DNA of 64,000 nucleotides, from positions 62,001 to 126,000 of the forward strand of contig NZ_BMQY01000009.1 of the NCBI RefSeq assembly GCF_014648355.1, given 5' to 3'. The notes beneath the pieces were generated by a model. That model was given only the letters and a program-made list of their open reading frames with translations. It searched no databases and was not told where the DNA came from. The stretch is from Couchioplanes azureus. Its GTDB lineage: Bacteria > Actinomycetota > Actinomycetes > Mycobacteriales > Micromonosporaceae. This document shows positions 53,939-63,095 of this stretch, in pieces. Position 1 is the stretch's first letter, and each line of letters begins with the position of its first letter. The position numbers and the translations under genes were made by a program.

Positions 53939-54148
53939 TCAGCCGACCGCGTCGACGACCGGTGGGCGGTGAGCGGCGATCCACGACTCAACGTCCTCGG
54001 CCAACCACACGTTACCCATCGACAGCTGCGCGACCGGCGCCGGGAAGTCCCGACGGCTGGTGAGCTGATACACCCGCTGACGGCTGATCGAACCGAGCAT
54101 GACTCGGATCTCGTGTGCCCCAAGGAGCCGCAAGGTCTTGGCAGCCAT
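53939..54148 (-). CDS. AlpA/excisionase-like helix-turn-helix protein
   Basis: A 69-residue DNA-binding protein: MAAKTLRLLGAHEIRVMLGS, then ISRQRVYQLTSRRDFPAPV (the HTH), and WLAEDVESWIAAHR, the MerR-like wing and final helix. This is the pattern of AlpA-type regulators and phage excisionases. It may control an integrated element; the integrase at 44478 is truncated. The next gene downstream on the same strand is a hypothetical. Confidence 0.82.
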   Translation of the reverse strand: MAAKTLRLLGAHEIRVMLGSISRQRVYQLTSRRDFPAPVAQLSMGNVWLAEDVESWIAAHRPPVVDAVG

Positions 54149-54620
54149 ACCGTCACTCTAGTCGTGTGACTGCTGGTCGCTCGAACCTGACTCATGTCAA
54201 GTCATAAGGTGCGGGGCCCGCCCCGCGGACCAGCGACCCCTGACAGGCGCGCCGTCCAGCGCGTCTTCCGTGTGCATCCCATCACACCCGACGCGGTCGG
54301 TGCTGCGCTTGGGGCCTTGCAAGGTGGGCGGGCTGGGGAACTACGCAGCGAGATCGACCCTTCTGTGACCTGAAGGCCCCGCGGCCTGTTGAGCAGTCGC
54401 CTGACCCGCGCACACAGCCGCCAAAGAAGTGGCAATAGCCAACAACTTCTTGTGTTCAATGGTCGATAGCGCCACACTGGGTAACCGTCCATTGTGGGCC
54501 GCCGATAGTCGTAGATCACCAATATCGGTATCAGTGTCGATGGGTGGATCCGGCAAGCTAGGCTGCGCGGTCGTCCGGCAGTGACTGTGCTGTGCGACCG
54601 CTTCTGACCTGGGGAACGAA
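54149..54620. other. Intergenic region with a small hairpin
   Basis: About 470 bases. GCGGGG-CCCG-CCCCGC at 54211-54226 is a short hairpin. The rest shows no supported gene. The promoter of the pseudo-trypsin gene should be at the right end. Confidence 0.4.
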
Positions 54621-56351
54621 TTGATAAGGCTTGCTCGATCGCGGATGGTGGTGGGCGTCGTCCTGGCGGCCGCGGGTGCGGGATTGCTCGGTGTGACGCC
54701 GGCGTATGCCGTCGGCGGTACCGCGAATGTGCCGAACGATGCGTACGGTTTCGCCGCGCGGATCGACGTCAGTGGGGTGCGGGCCTGCTCGGGTGCCCTC
54801 GTCGCACCGCAGTGGATTGTCACGTCTGCGGTGTGTTTCGCCGAGCCGGGCCGGCCGGTGACCGCCGGTGCGCCGCCTCGCGCCGCGTCGGTGACCGTGG
54901 GCCGGGTGGTGAGCGCGGCGAAGCCGCTGGCCGTCACGAAGATCGTGCCGCATGCCGAGCGTGACATCGTGCTGGCCAAGCTGCAGTCGCGGGTCACCGG
55001 CGTCACTCCAGTGCCGATCGCGAAGAGTGTGCCGACCATCGGTGAGGTGCTGCGCGCGGCGGGGTTCGGCCGTACCAAGACGCAGTGGCTGCCTGACGAG
55101 TTGCACGTCGCCGCGTTCGCGGTGCGAGGTGTGCGGGTCAATGCCCTGGATCTGACTCGCCAGGACGCCGCCGCGGGGATCTGCAAGGGCGACGCCGGCG
55201 GGCCGTTGATGCGCGAGGCGGCAGGCCGGGTGGAGCTGGTCGCCATCCACCGCAGCGCCGGGCAGAGCGGCTGCCTCGGCTCGTCGGATGCCGGCAAGGA
55301 CGCGGTGGACACCCGCCTGGACGACGTGGCCGGCTGGATCACGCAGACCACCGCGCACCCCACCGAGAACGTCCGGGCGTTCTACGGCTACGACGGGGCG
55401 CGGACCAGCCTGTTCACCTTCACCGGCTCGCCGGTCGCTCCGGCGCAGAGCTGGGACTCCGGGCCTAACTCCTGGAGCGGTGCGCGGGTCAAGGCAGTGG
55501 AGGGCGACTTCGACGGCGACGGCACACAGGACGTCGCCGCCTTCTACAACTACGACAACGCGCAGACCAAGCTGTGGCTGTTCTCGGCCGCCGACGGCAA
55601 GACCGGCTCGAAGCTGGCCTGGGACTCCGGTCGCGGTAACTGGGACTGGAGCAAGGCGGACTACGTCGCCGGTGACTTCGACGGCGACGGCCGCGACGAG
55701 ATCGCCGGGTTCTACGACTACGGCAACGCGCAGACCAAGCTGTTCGTCTTCGACGACATCGCCGCGACGGTGACCAGGCGGATGACCTGGGATTCCACCG
55801 CGAGCAAGTGGGACGCCAACCGGGCCAAGCTGGTCGCGGGAGACGTCGACGGCGACGGCAAGGCCGAGATCGCCGCGTTCTACAACAACGACCACGCGCA
55901 GACCAAGACCTACCTGTTCGCCGACGTGACGGACAAGCCGACCCCCGCACAGGTGTGGGACTCCGGGCGCGGTAACTGGGACTGGAGCAAGGCGGACTAC
56001 GCCGCAGCCGATTTCGACGCCGACGGCCGCACCGAGATCGCCGGGTTCCACCAGTACGCCGACGCGCAGACGAAACTGTTCGTGTTCGATGACATCGCGG
56101 GCCGGATCACCAGGCGCATGACCTGGGACTCCACCGCGAAGGCCTGGGACGGCAGCCGCGCGAAGATCGTCGCCGGGGATGTCGACGGCGACGGTAAGGC
56201 CGAGATCGCGGCGTTCTACAACAACGACAACGCGCAGACCAAGCTCTTCCTGTTCACCAACGTGACCGACCAGCCGGCCCGGCGGATGGCCTGGGACTCC
56301 GGCCAGAACAACTGGGACTGGACACGGATCCGGCTGACAACCGGCTCCTGA
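54621..56351 (+). CDS. Trypsin-fold protein lacking the catalytic His and Ser, with five calcium-type repeats
   Basis: A 576-residue exported protein. Its signal peptide is MVVGVVLAAAGAGLLGVTPAYA. A trypsin-like domain covers residues ~33-240: CSGALVAPQWIVTS is followed by AVCF where active enzymes have AAHC, ERDIVLAKL keeps the Asp, and KGDAGGPL has Ala for the nucleophile Ser. It cannot be a normal protease. The C-terminal half holds five ~65-residue repeats with DxDGDGxxE loops (DFDGDGTQD, DVDGDGKAE) and WDSGRGNWDW, an FG-GAP/VCBS-like calcium-binding fold. A TTG start with GGGGA is used; an ATG lies 8 codons later. A strong hairpin follows. Confidence 0.88.
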   Translation: MIRLARSRMVVGVVLAAAGAGLLGVTPAYAVGGTANVPNDAYGFAARIDVSGVRACSGALVAPQWIVTSAVCFAEPGRPVTAGAPPRAASVTVGRVVSAAKPLAVTKIVPHAERDIVLAKLQSRVTGVTPVPIAKSVPTIGEVLRAAGFGRTKTQWLPDELHVAAFAVRGVRVNALDLTRQDAAAGICKGDAGGPLMREAAGRVELVAIHRSAGQSGCLGSSDAGKDAVDTRLDDVAGWITQTTAHPTENVRAFYGYDGARTSLFTFTGSPVAPAQSWDSGPNSWSGARVKAVEGDFDGDGTQDVAAFYNYDNAQTKLWLFSAADGKTGSKLAWDSGRGNWDWSKADYVAGDFDGDGRDEIAGFYDYGNAQTKLFVFDDIAATVTRRMTWDSTASKWDANRAKLVAGDVDGDGKAEIAAFYNNDHAQTKTYLFADVTDKPTPAQVWDSGRGNWDWSKADYAAADFDADGRTEIAGFHQYADAQTKLFVFDDIAGRITRRMTWDSTAKAWDGSRAKIVAGDVDGDGKAEIAAFYNNDNAQTKLFLFTNVTDQPARRMAWDSGQNNWDWTRIRLTTGS

Positions 56352-56371
56352 CACCTCAACGACTAACGGCC

Positions 56372-56409
56372 GCCTGCCTGCCGGTCACGACTTTGACTGG
56401 CAGGCAGGC
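56372..56409 (+). terminator. Hairpin terminator after the pseudo-trypsin gene
   Basis: GCCTGCCTGCCGGTCA and TGACTGGCAGGCAGGC pair with one wobble around a 6-base loop, 20 bases after the stop codon. Confidence 0.8.
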
Positions 56410-56475
56410 CTGCGCCCGCACTTCGCGTGGTGTAACACCTCTCACGGCGCATTTCAGATAGTGGAGTATCGAACA

Positions 56476-56964
56476 GTGAAGACTTTCAATAAATTGCTTA
56501 CCGCGGGACTCGCGCTTGCCACCGCCGGTGCGGCCATGATTGGCCTGACGGCGACCATGGCAAACGCCGAGGACAATCCGGCCGATGCGAATGCGGGTTC
56601 CCTCGTGGAGGACTACACCTATCCCAACGGGGACGCCACTCCGGGCATCAAGCTTTTCCGGGGGAACGGGCGCATCCTTCTCGTGGAATGCGCCAAGGGC
56701 GGCGCGAACCTGGTGCGCGTGCGTAGCTCCGTGCAACTGGCCGAATTCTGCTTCGAGGTGAAGGGCCCGGAAGGATACCTCGCTCTGGAGCTGCGGCAGA
56801 CCTACCAGATCCGCCGCCACGGCGCACACAAGATCGAGGCGGAGGTCACCATCAACGGTGCCCCCCAGCCCGAGCCGGTCGCGGTCCCAGAGACCACCTG
56901 GGCCACACTGCCGGTCACTCCCGGAGCCGGAAACACCCTGGTCGAGCTCCGCTCGAGCAAGTAG
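56476..56964 (+). CDS. Small secreted protein of unknown function
   Basis: A 162-residue exported protein: signal peptide LTAGLALATAGAAMIGLTAT to about residue 36, then a globular beta-rich domain with one Cys pair (VECAKGG and EFCFEV) and the stretch ALELRQTYQIRRHGAHKIEAE. No family recognised. GTG 56476 is chosen because GGAG lies 9 bases upstream. It sits between two other exported proteins (the pseudo-trypsin and the polymorphic toxin), but no operon is formed. Confidence 0.75.
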   Translation: MKTFNKLLTAGLALATAGAAMIGLTATMANAEDNPADANAGSLVEDYTYPNGDATPGIKLFRGNGRILLVECAKGGANLVRVRSSVQLAEFCFEVKGPEGYLALELRQTYQIRRHGAHKIEAEVTINGAPQPEPVAVPETTWATLPVTPGAGNTLVELRSSK

Positions 56965-57182
56965 CGCGCCCACGGCGACTCGGCGACAGTGACCCGCTGA
57001 GGACCATAAGCGAGCCCCGTAACCGGGAAGCAAGCCTGGTGCGTCGGAGTGCCCGTGGATATGCACACTGGCCAGGCGCATCGCCTTGTCGCCTCATCGA
57101 TCCTGACGGTTTGACCAACTAGGCCACGTGGATGGCAGTCACCCTGCTGCCGTTGCGCTGGCCTACGTCGAAGCTTCTTTCC

Positions 57183-57214
57183 GCCGTGGCTGCATCAGTC
57201 GGTGCAGCCACGGC
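57183..57214. terminator. Perfect 12-bp hairpin
   Basis: GCCGTGGCTGCA and TGCAGCCACGGC pair without mismatch around an 8-base loop, about 220 bases after the secreted-protein stop and 93 before the toxin start. It is a terminator or a leader structure of the toxin message. The rest of 56965-57306 holds no gene. Confidence 0.65.
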
Positions 57215-57306
57215 ACTCGCCTTCCTCAGCGAAACCGCCTCGACCGCGAAGCCCATCGTCTTTTCCATGCCTGTAGCGGGCGTCTCACCTCGATTGTGGA
57301 GGATTT

Positions 57307-60300
57307 GTGGTGTTACCTAATGGCCGTAGTCCGGCGCGCCGATGGCGGCGGTTGATTTCAGCGCTTTCAGTGCCGACGTTGCTCGCCAGCCTGGTTGCGG
57401 CTCCGGCAAGAGCAGGAGAGCCGGATTGGGAGGTGACGTCGGACGACCGCGCCGATGTCGTGTACCTGGCTCGCTCCGGTGGCCCGGTGACCGCTGGAGC
57501 GGCACGTGCGGCGTTGCTCGGGTCGGATGACGATCTGCGTCGCTTTTTGGATGAGGGGTGGGACGAGGCCAGGGTCCACGATGACCGAGTCCGGGCTGGT
57601 ATGGCGGGCATCATCGGTGGGCCGGTGGTTGCCGACGCGGCGTCTGCGGCACTGGACAGTGGCGACCCCGCGGATGTGCGCAAGTTCCTGACCTCAGGTT
57701 TCGACGAGGCGTGGATTCATGACGAGCGGATCCGGGTCGGTGACGCGATCAGGACTGGTGGTCCGCATGTCATCGACGCGGGCAACCGCGCGTTGGATGC
57801 CGGTGATGACGCGGTCGCCGAGTTCCTGTCCGAGGGGCTGGAAACCGCGCGGGTGCACGACGACTTCTACGCGGCCGGGATGATCGTCAACGCGGGCGGG
57901 CCGGCGGTGCAGGCGGCCGGTACCGCGGCGTTGGACGGCACGATCGACGATGTCCGCGAGTTCCTGGCCCGGGGTCAGTACGTGGCGCAGGCGCGGGACG
58001 AGGAGATCGCGACGCTTTCGCAGCTCGCTGCACAAGCCAAGGCGGCCCGTGATCAGGCGCGACGGGCCACCGCGGCGGCGAAGGTCCTGGCGCGCAAGGC
58101 GTCCAAGAAGGCCGTCGCGGCGGGCAAGGCGGCCAAGACCGCGGTACGTGAGGCAGCGGCGGCCAAGAACTCCGCGCAGCGTGCGGCGAGCGCTGCCAGG
58201 CGGGCGGCCGACGCGGCGGCACAGGCTGCCGATGCGATGCGCGAAGCGATCGGAGCAGCGCGGGCGGCGAACCAGGCGGCGCGGGTGGCGGCGAACGCGG
58301 CTTCGGCGGCGGCCTCGGCGGCCGCGCGGGCCGGGCAGGCCGCTTCCCGGGCGCGGGATGAGGCCAATGCGGCGTGGAAGGACAAGGCCAAGGCCGGTGA
58401 TGCGCGTAAGGCCGCCGATACCGCGAACGCGGCGGCGCAGAACGCGCAGGATGCCGGCGAGGCGTCGGTCCAGGCCACGGTCGCGCTGGAAGAAGCGTTG
58501 AACGCGGTCCGGGCCGTGGTGAGCGCGGCCGGCAACGCGGACCAGGCTGCGGCCGCCGCGGATGAGGCCGGTCAGCACTCGGCGCAGGCCCAGGCGCAGG
58601 CCGCCCGAGCGAAGCAGGCGGCTGCCCGGGCGAGGATGTACGCGGGGCAGGCCCGCCGGGCGATGCAGGAAGCCGAGCGCCTCGCTGCCCGGGCGAAGGC
58701 GGCGGCGCAGCAGGCGGGTGCCGCGGCGAGGGACGCCGCCGGGCACGCCCGCCGCGCGGCCGCGGCGGCGAAGAAGGCCGCCGACAATGCCGGGCAGGCC
58801 GCGGACCTGGCCAAGGACACCAACGCCGAAGCCGCCGAGGCGCAGGCCGCGGCGAAGATCGCCACTGACGCCAGCATGCAGGCCGTGGAAGTGGCCGCCA
58901 CGGCGCGGGAGCTCGACGCCGAACGGTTGCGGCTGGACACCGAAGACGCCATGCAACTCGCCCATGACGCTGCCGCGGAAGAAGCAGCGACGCCGGAGCC
59001 GGAACGGACCGACATACCCGAGCTGCAGCGCGTGGATGCCGAAACCACCCGGCTGCTCGCTGAGGCATCCGCCGCCGGGGCCTCCGTTGAGGTGATGCTC
59101 GACCGAGGTCGCCGGGCTGCGTTGCGGCTGATGGACGCCGGCTCGCCGTGGACGCGTGCCGCAGCCGAGCAGGCCCTGGCCGGCGGTGAGCTGGAGATGC
59201 GCCACTTCCTGACCACCGGCCGACTGGCCGCGGCCGAGCAGGACGACCGCGCCCGCGTTGGTCTGCTCGCCGAGCAAACCACCCGGCCGGCACAACGCGC
59301 CGCCGCGGAAAAGGCGCTGACCGGCACACACGCCGACGTGGTGCGATTCCTGACCACCCAAGACTACGAAGGCAAGGTCCACGACGACCGCATCGCGGTC
59401 GGTGACCTGATCCGCGCCGGTGGCCCGACCATGCAGGACGCCGGTAACAAGGCGCTGGACGGCACCGCGCAAGACGCCGCGGAGTTCTTGCGCACCGGCC
59501 AGTACGAGGCCGCCGAACACGACGAGAAGATCGCCGTAGGCGACCTCGCCCGCACCGGCGGACCGGAGGTCAAGGCCGCTGCGAACATCGCGCTGGAAGG
59601 CACCGCCGCCATGCGCCGGGCTTTCCTCGAGGTGGGCCAGCACCGGGCCGCCGAACGGGACCAGGCCGCGGCGATGCACGCCGCGACCGCCGCACGTTAC
59701 GTCGCCGACGCCGCCCACTCTGCGGCTCTGGCCCGTGAGGATGCCGCGAAGGCTGCCTTCGCAGCGGCCAACGCCAACCGAGACGCCGCCAAGGCAGCAG
59801 CGAGCAAGAAACTTGCCGATACCGCGGCACAGCAAGCTACCGTCGCTGCCGGTGATGCCGCCAAGTCACACGCGCAGGCCAAGAAGTCAGCCGACCAAGC
59901 CGCCACCTCCGCCAAGACCGCCCGCACGGCAGCGGCCCGAGCCACCAAGGCCGCGAATGCCGCCGACACGTCAGCGGCGCACGCCGCCGACTCCGCCGTC
60001 CGCGCCGCCAAAGCCGCCCAACGCGCCCGCGACGCCGCCGACAACGCCCGCAACGCCGCACTTGCCGCCGGCAAAGACGCCACCGCCGCGTTGAAGGCCG
60101 CTACAGACGCGGAAAAGGCGGCCCAGGCCAAAGAGAACGCCGCCGCGAAACAGCACCGAGACAAGCAACAGCAGCAAGGCGGCTTCACCTGCAAGGACAG
60201 AGAGGCCGCACTGGAGCCACTGTGCGGCGCGAGATTCAGCAAACAACTGGGTATCACCGATCTCGAGTGCCCCTCCGCAATGCATTTCGGCAACGGAATC

Positions 60301-61446
60301 TGCGGTCCCGCCGAAACGGCGGCCTGGGCACAGCTGAACAAAGATAAGGCCGAACGGACGCGTCTGCGCGCCCAACTCGCCCTGACCACGTGCGGAATGG
60401 TCGACGCGTACGGCATCGGCACCTTCTGCGACGGCACCGACGTACTCATCTCCGCCATCAACGGCGACTGGGGCGACGCCGCACTCGGCGCCTTCTCCAT
60501 GATCCCGTTTGTAGGACTCCCGGGCAATGTCATGCGAGCGCAAGAGCTCGTCCGTGACCTCGACAAGCTTCGGAAGAAGGCCTGCAAAACGAAGAAGGCT
60601 GACAGCTTCGGCCCCGACACACCGGTTCTACTCGCCGACGGCAGCCACAAGCCCATCCGCGACATCCGCCCCGGCGACCACGTTCTCGCCACCGACCCGC
60701 AAACCGGCACCACCCGGCCCAAGCCAGTTACTGCACTGCACCGCAACCTCGACACCGACCTCGCTGACATCACAGTCAGGTCGACTGGTGGCCGCGACGC
60801 AGTCGTTGAAACTACGCAACGACATCCTTTCTGGAACGACACCAGCAAGCGGTGGGTGGATGCTCGGGAGTTGACGCCCGGCGCTAAGCTGCGAACTCCA
60901 AATGGGACGAGCGCGACGGTCGTCAATGCTCGGCTGCATGTTGGTGAGCGCTACATGCACAACCTCACTGTCGCCGACATCCACACTTTCTACGTGGTTG
61001 TCGGGAGGGCGTCTGTACTTGTCCACAACTTCAACCGGGTCTCGCTGAATCTTCAGCTTGCTGCACTACCGTGTAACGCGCCGCCGGGCACAACGATCCC
61101 GGTACGCAAACCCGCGACGGTGGGATGGAGCACCACAAAGAGCTACAGGAAGACGTTCTTCAAGGCCCACCCGGAACTGGAAAAAAAGGTATGGGTTCAC
61201 CACGCAGTCGAGCGAGACGTCTTGAAGAGGTATCCCGGCCTCTTCAAGGAAGAAGAGCTGCACTCCTTAGAGAACCTACGGGGCGTCCCCAAGAGGGTAA
61301 ACAGCGACGTTCACCTGAGCGAGATCCGCGTCCTGTGGAATAGGTTCTACGATTCGAACCCTGCGCCGACTCGGCAGCAGGTACTAGACTACGCAACATA
61401 CGTAGACGATCAACTGGGTGACTACTTTTCGCCGCGAATTAGGTGA
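57307..61446 (+). CDS. Large secreted polymorphic toxin: ALF repeats, Ala-rich coiled coils, HINT, C-terminal HNH-like toxin
   Basis: A 1379-residue exported protein. The signal peptide reaches about residue 36. ALF repeats of the pattern ALxGxxxDVRxFLxxGxxxAxxxDxR recur at ~37-230 and ~590-800. Between and after them lie long Ala-rich coiled coils. At ~1100-1241 a HINT (autoproteolytic) domain starts SFGPDTPVLLADGS and ends YVVVGRASVLVHNF. The last ~135 residues are a variable toxin with WVHHAVERDVL, ELHSLENLRGVP and VHLSEIRVLWNRFYD, resembling the HNH/EndoVII-like (LHH/WHH type) nucleases. HINT would release the toxin. A SMI1/KNR4 immunity gene follows by 6 bases. GTG 57307 or 57310 may be the start. 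Confidence 0.9.
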   Translation: MVLPNGRSPARRWRRLISALSVPTLLASLVAAPARAGEPDWEVTSDDRADVVYLARSGGPVTAGAARAALLGSDDDLRRFLDEGWDEARVHDDRVRAGMAGIIGGPVVADAASAALDSGDPADVRKFLTSGFDEAWIHDERIRVGDAIRTGGPHVIDAGNRALDAGDDAVAEFLSEGLETARVHDDFYAAGMIVNAGGPAVQAAGTAALDGTIDDVREFLARGQYVAQARDEEIATLSQLAAQAKAARDQARRATAAAKVLARKASKKAVAAGKAAKTAVREAAAAKNSAQRAASAARRAADAAAQAADAMREAIGAARAANQAARVAANAASAAASAAARAGQAASRARDEANAAWKDKAKAGDARKAADTANAAAQNAQDAGEASVQATVALEEALNAVRAVVSAAGNADQAAAAADEAGQHSAQAQAQAARAKQAAARARMYAGQARRAMQEAERLAARAKAAAQQAGAAARDAAGHARRAAAAAKKAADNAGQAADLAKDTNAEAAEAQAAAKIATDASMQAVEVAATARELDAERLRLDTEDAMQLAHDAAAEEAATPEPERTDIPELQRVDAETTRLLAEASAAGASVEVMLDRGRRAALRLMDAGSPWTRAAAEQALAGGELEMRHFLTTGRLAAAEQDDRARVGLLAEQTTRPAQRAAAEKALTGTHADVVRFLTTQDYEGKVHDDRIAVGDLIRAGGPTMQDAGNKALDGTAQDAAEFLRTGQYEAAEHDEKIAVGDLARTGGPEVKAAANIALEGTAAMRRAFLEVGQHRAAERDQAAAMHAATAARYVADAAHSAALAREDAAKAAFAAANANRDAAKAAASKKLADTAAQQATVAAGDAAKSHAQAKKSADQAATSAKTARTAAARATKAANAADTSAAHAADSAVRAAKAAQRARDAADNARNAALAAGKDATAALKAATDAEKAAQAKENAAAKQHRDKQQQQGGFTCKDREAALEPLCGARFSKQLGITDLECPSAMHFGNGICGPAETAAWAQLNKDKAERTRLRAQLALTTCGMVDAYGIGTFCDGTDVLISAINGDWGDAALGAFSMIPFVGLPGNVMRAQELVRDLDKLRKKACKTKKADSFGPDTPVLLADGSHKPIRDIRPGDHVLATDPQTGTTRPKPVTALHRNLDTDLADITVRSTGGRDAVVETTQRHPFWNDTSKRWVDARELTPGAKLRTPNGTSATVVNARLHVGERYMHNLTVADIHTFYVVVGRASVLVHNFNRVSLNLQLAALPCNAPPGTTIPVRKPATVGWSTTKSYRKTFFKAHPELEKKVWVHHAVERDVLKRYPGLFKEEELHSLENLRGVPKRVNSDVHLSEIRVLWNRFYDSNPAPTRQQVLDYATYVDDQLGDYFSPRIR

Positions 61447-61452
61447 GGCAAG

Positions 61453-61890
61453 ATGTGGGTTGAACTGGCATTGAGCGTTTATCCTGAGGTCGAACTTTTT
61501 GAGCGCGCACGCTCGGAAGACATCGATCGGATTGAGCGAATCGTAGGAGCGCCCCTTCCGGCCGACCTACGCGGCCTGCTTCTGGAAACCGACGGAATGC
61601 TTGGCGAGTACTCTCTTGATGTGGTATGGAATGCTCGGCGCATCGCCGACGACAACGCGTCATTCCGGGCCAACGCCTCGTTTGCTGACCTGTACCAGCC
61701 CTTCGATGACCTACTCTTCTTCGGTGACAATGGGGGAGGTGACCAGTTCGCGTTCATGCCGCATGATCCGCAAGCTGGCGTCATTGTTTGGCAACACGAA
61801 AACGACAATCGGCGAAAGGTCGCCGAAGATTTGTCGGATTATCTTCGCAAGATTCTGTCGTCAGAAGGGGACGAGTGGTACGACGAGTGA
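61453..61890 (+). CDS. SMI1/KNR4-family immunity protein
   Basis: A 145-residue cytoplasmic protein with the SMI1/KNR4 fold: IERIVGAPLPADLRGLLLET and then LLFFGDNGGGDQFAFMP with GVIVWQHENDNRRKVAEDL. This superfamily is the most frequent immunity protein class beside polymorphic toxins. It begins 6 bases after the toxin stop, so the two form a toxin-immunity operon. It should bind and block the C-terminal nuclease. A perfect 17-bp hairpin ends the unit. Confidence 0.9.
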   Translation: MWVELALSVYPEVELFERARSEDIDRIERIVGAPLPADLRGLLLETDGMLGEYSLDVVWNARRIADDNASFRANASFADLYQPFDDLLFFGDNGGGDQFAFMPHDPQAGVIVWQHENDNRRKVAEDLSDYLRKILSSEGDEWYDE

Positions 61891-61937
61891 CGCGTACTGC
61901 ACGATAGGAACCCGCGACTAAACGACGAATCGGGTCC

Positions 61938-61982
61938 CGTCGCACAACGCCGTAGCTAAGATGCTTACGGCGTTGTGCGACG
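61938..61982 (+). terminator. Perfect 17-bp hairpin after the immunity gene
   Basis: CGTCGCACAACGCCGTA and TACGGCGTTGTGCGACG pair without mismatch around an 11-base loop, about 48 bases after the immunity stop. Confidence 0.85.
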
Positions 61983-62127
61983 CTCCGGCAAACGAAGAAG
62001 GCCGCGGTGCTAGAAGCGGAGTGGCTACGCGAGCGGTACCCGAACGGTCTGCTCTGACCTTGACGCGCGCGGAACGTTCGCTCAGACATGATCGACAGCG
62101 GTCGACAAGGTCGCTTATCGTGCCGGG

Positions 62128-62895
62128 ATGGTCACGGAATGGCGAGATCGGATCACGCGGCTGGTCGACATGCTACGACGCTGGTCGGAGCAGCCGCACG
62201 GGCAGCGCATCGCGGGACGGTCGATCCGGCGGCGGTGGGTGGTGTTGGTGCTCCTGCCGACCCTGCTCGTGTGCTGCGGCGGGTCCGTGGTCGCCGTGCC
62301 GGTGGCGTGGGTGTGGCGGCTGACCGCCGAGGCGAGCCAAGGGGCGGTGTCGCCGGACGTCGCGGCGAGCCAGTACCTCCAGGCGCTCAGCTACGGCGAG
62401 GACGAAGGCCTGATCACGGTGCTCGACGACGAGCGCGAGGAGGAGCTGCTCACCAGCTGGCGGGCCTACCGCAACGCGATGACGCGCAGCGAGGCGAGCC
62501 GGTTGAGTTTCGGCACGCTGACGGTCGAGCCGATCCAGGAAGGCCGGGCCGCCGTGACGGTCGACGTGACCGCGGTCTGGTGGAGCTCCAGCGGCGGTGC
62601 GTTGAGCCATCAGAGCGAGCCGCTGACGTGGCGTTTCGAGACCCGCGACACGGACGACAAGTGGCAAGTGGCCAACGTCGAAGCACCCGCATGGTGCGGT
62701 AGGTACGTCGCCCGGTGCCCAGAAGAGGCGGCTAACACGCCCAACACCAGCAGCTCGCCGTCGAGCCCATCTCCGGCGCCCTCAGAGGACCTGGTGAAGC
62801 ATCCGCGCTCAATGCTCAGGTGTGGGCCGAACGATCCGTTCCGGGCGCTGCACTCCTGCCCGCCGACCTCCCAGCCAGTGCCGAGCTCGTCCTGA
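62128..62895 (+). CDS. Single-pass membrane protein of unknown function
   Basis: A 255-residue protein with a basic cytoplasmic N-terminus (RRWSEQPHGQRIAGRSIRRR), one transmembrane helix (WVVLVLLPTLLVCCGGSVVA) and an extracytoplasmic NTF2-like domain (VSPDVAASQYLQALSYGEDE, then DTDDKWQVANVEAPAWCGRY). The tail is Pro/Ser-rich. This layout is frequent next to actinomycete integrative or secretion loci, but no partner is seen. It has no strong ribosome site. Confidence 0.75.
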   Translation: MVTEWRDRITRLVDMLRRWSEQPHGQRIAGRSIRRRWVVLVLLPTLLVCCGGSVVAVPVAWVWRLTAEASQGAVSPDVAASQYLQALSYGEDEGLITVLDDEREEELLTSWRAYRNAMTRSEASRLSFGTLTVEPIQEGRAAVTVDVTAVWWSSSGGALSHQSEPLTWRFETRDTDDKWQVANVEAPAWCGRYVARCPEEAANTPNTSSSPSSPSPAPSEDLVKHPRSMLRCGPNDPFRALHSCPPTSQPVPSSS

Positions 62896-63095
62896 CGAGG
62901 CGCCCACCCGGACACAGCGATGCGCCTCGACACCGGCCGTTGTGCCAGGCTAAGCAGCGGCCCGTCCTACATAAGTGAAGCGTTACGTGGTGAAATCGAG
63001 CGCGGGAAGACGATAGATGGCGACCCGCATGGCGTGGAGTTTACGTACGGCTTGACGCCTGTCGCTCGTGGCTCGGCTGCTTGGGGCTACGACCC

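Noticed and set aside
57694..59835. 713-residue minus-strand frame opposite the toxin
   Set aside because: Antisense of the Ala-rich coiled coils, produced by GCN-codon bias.
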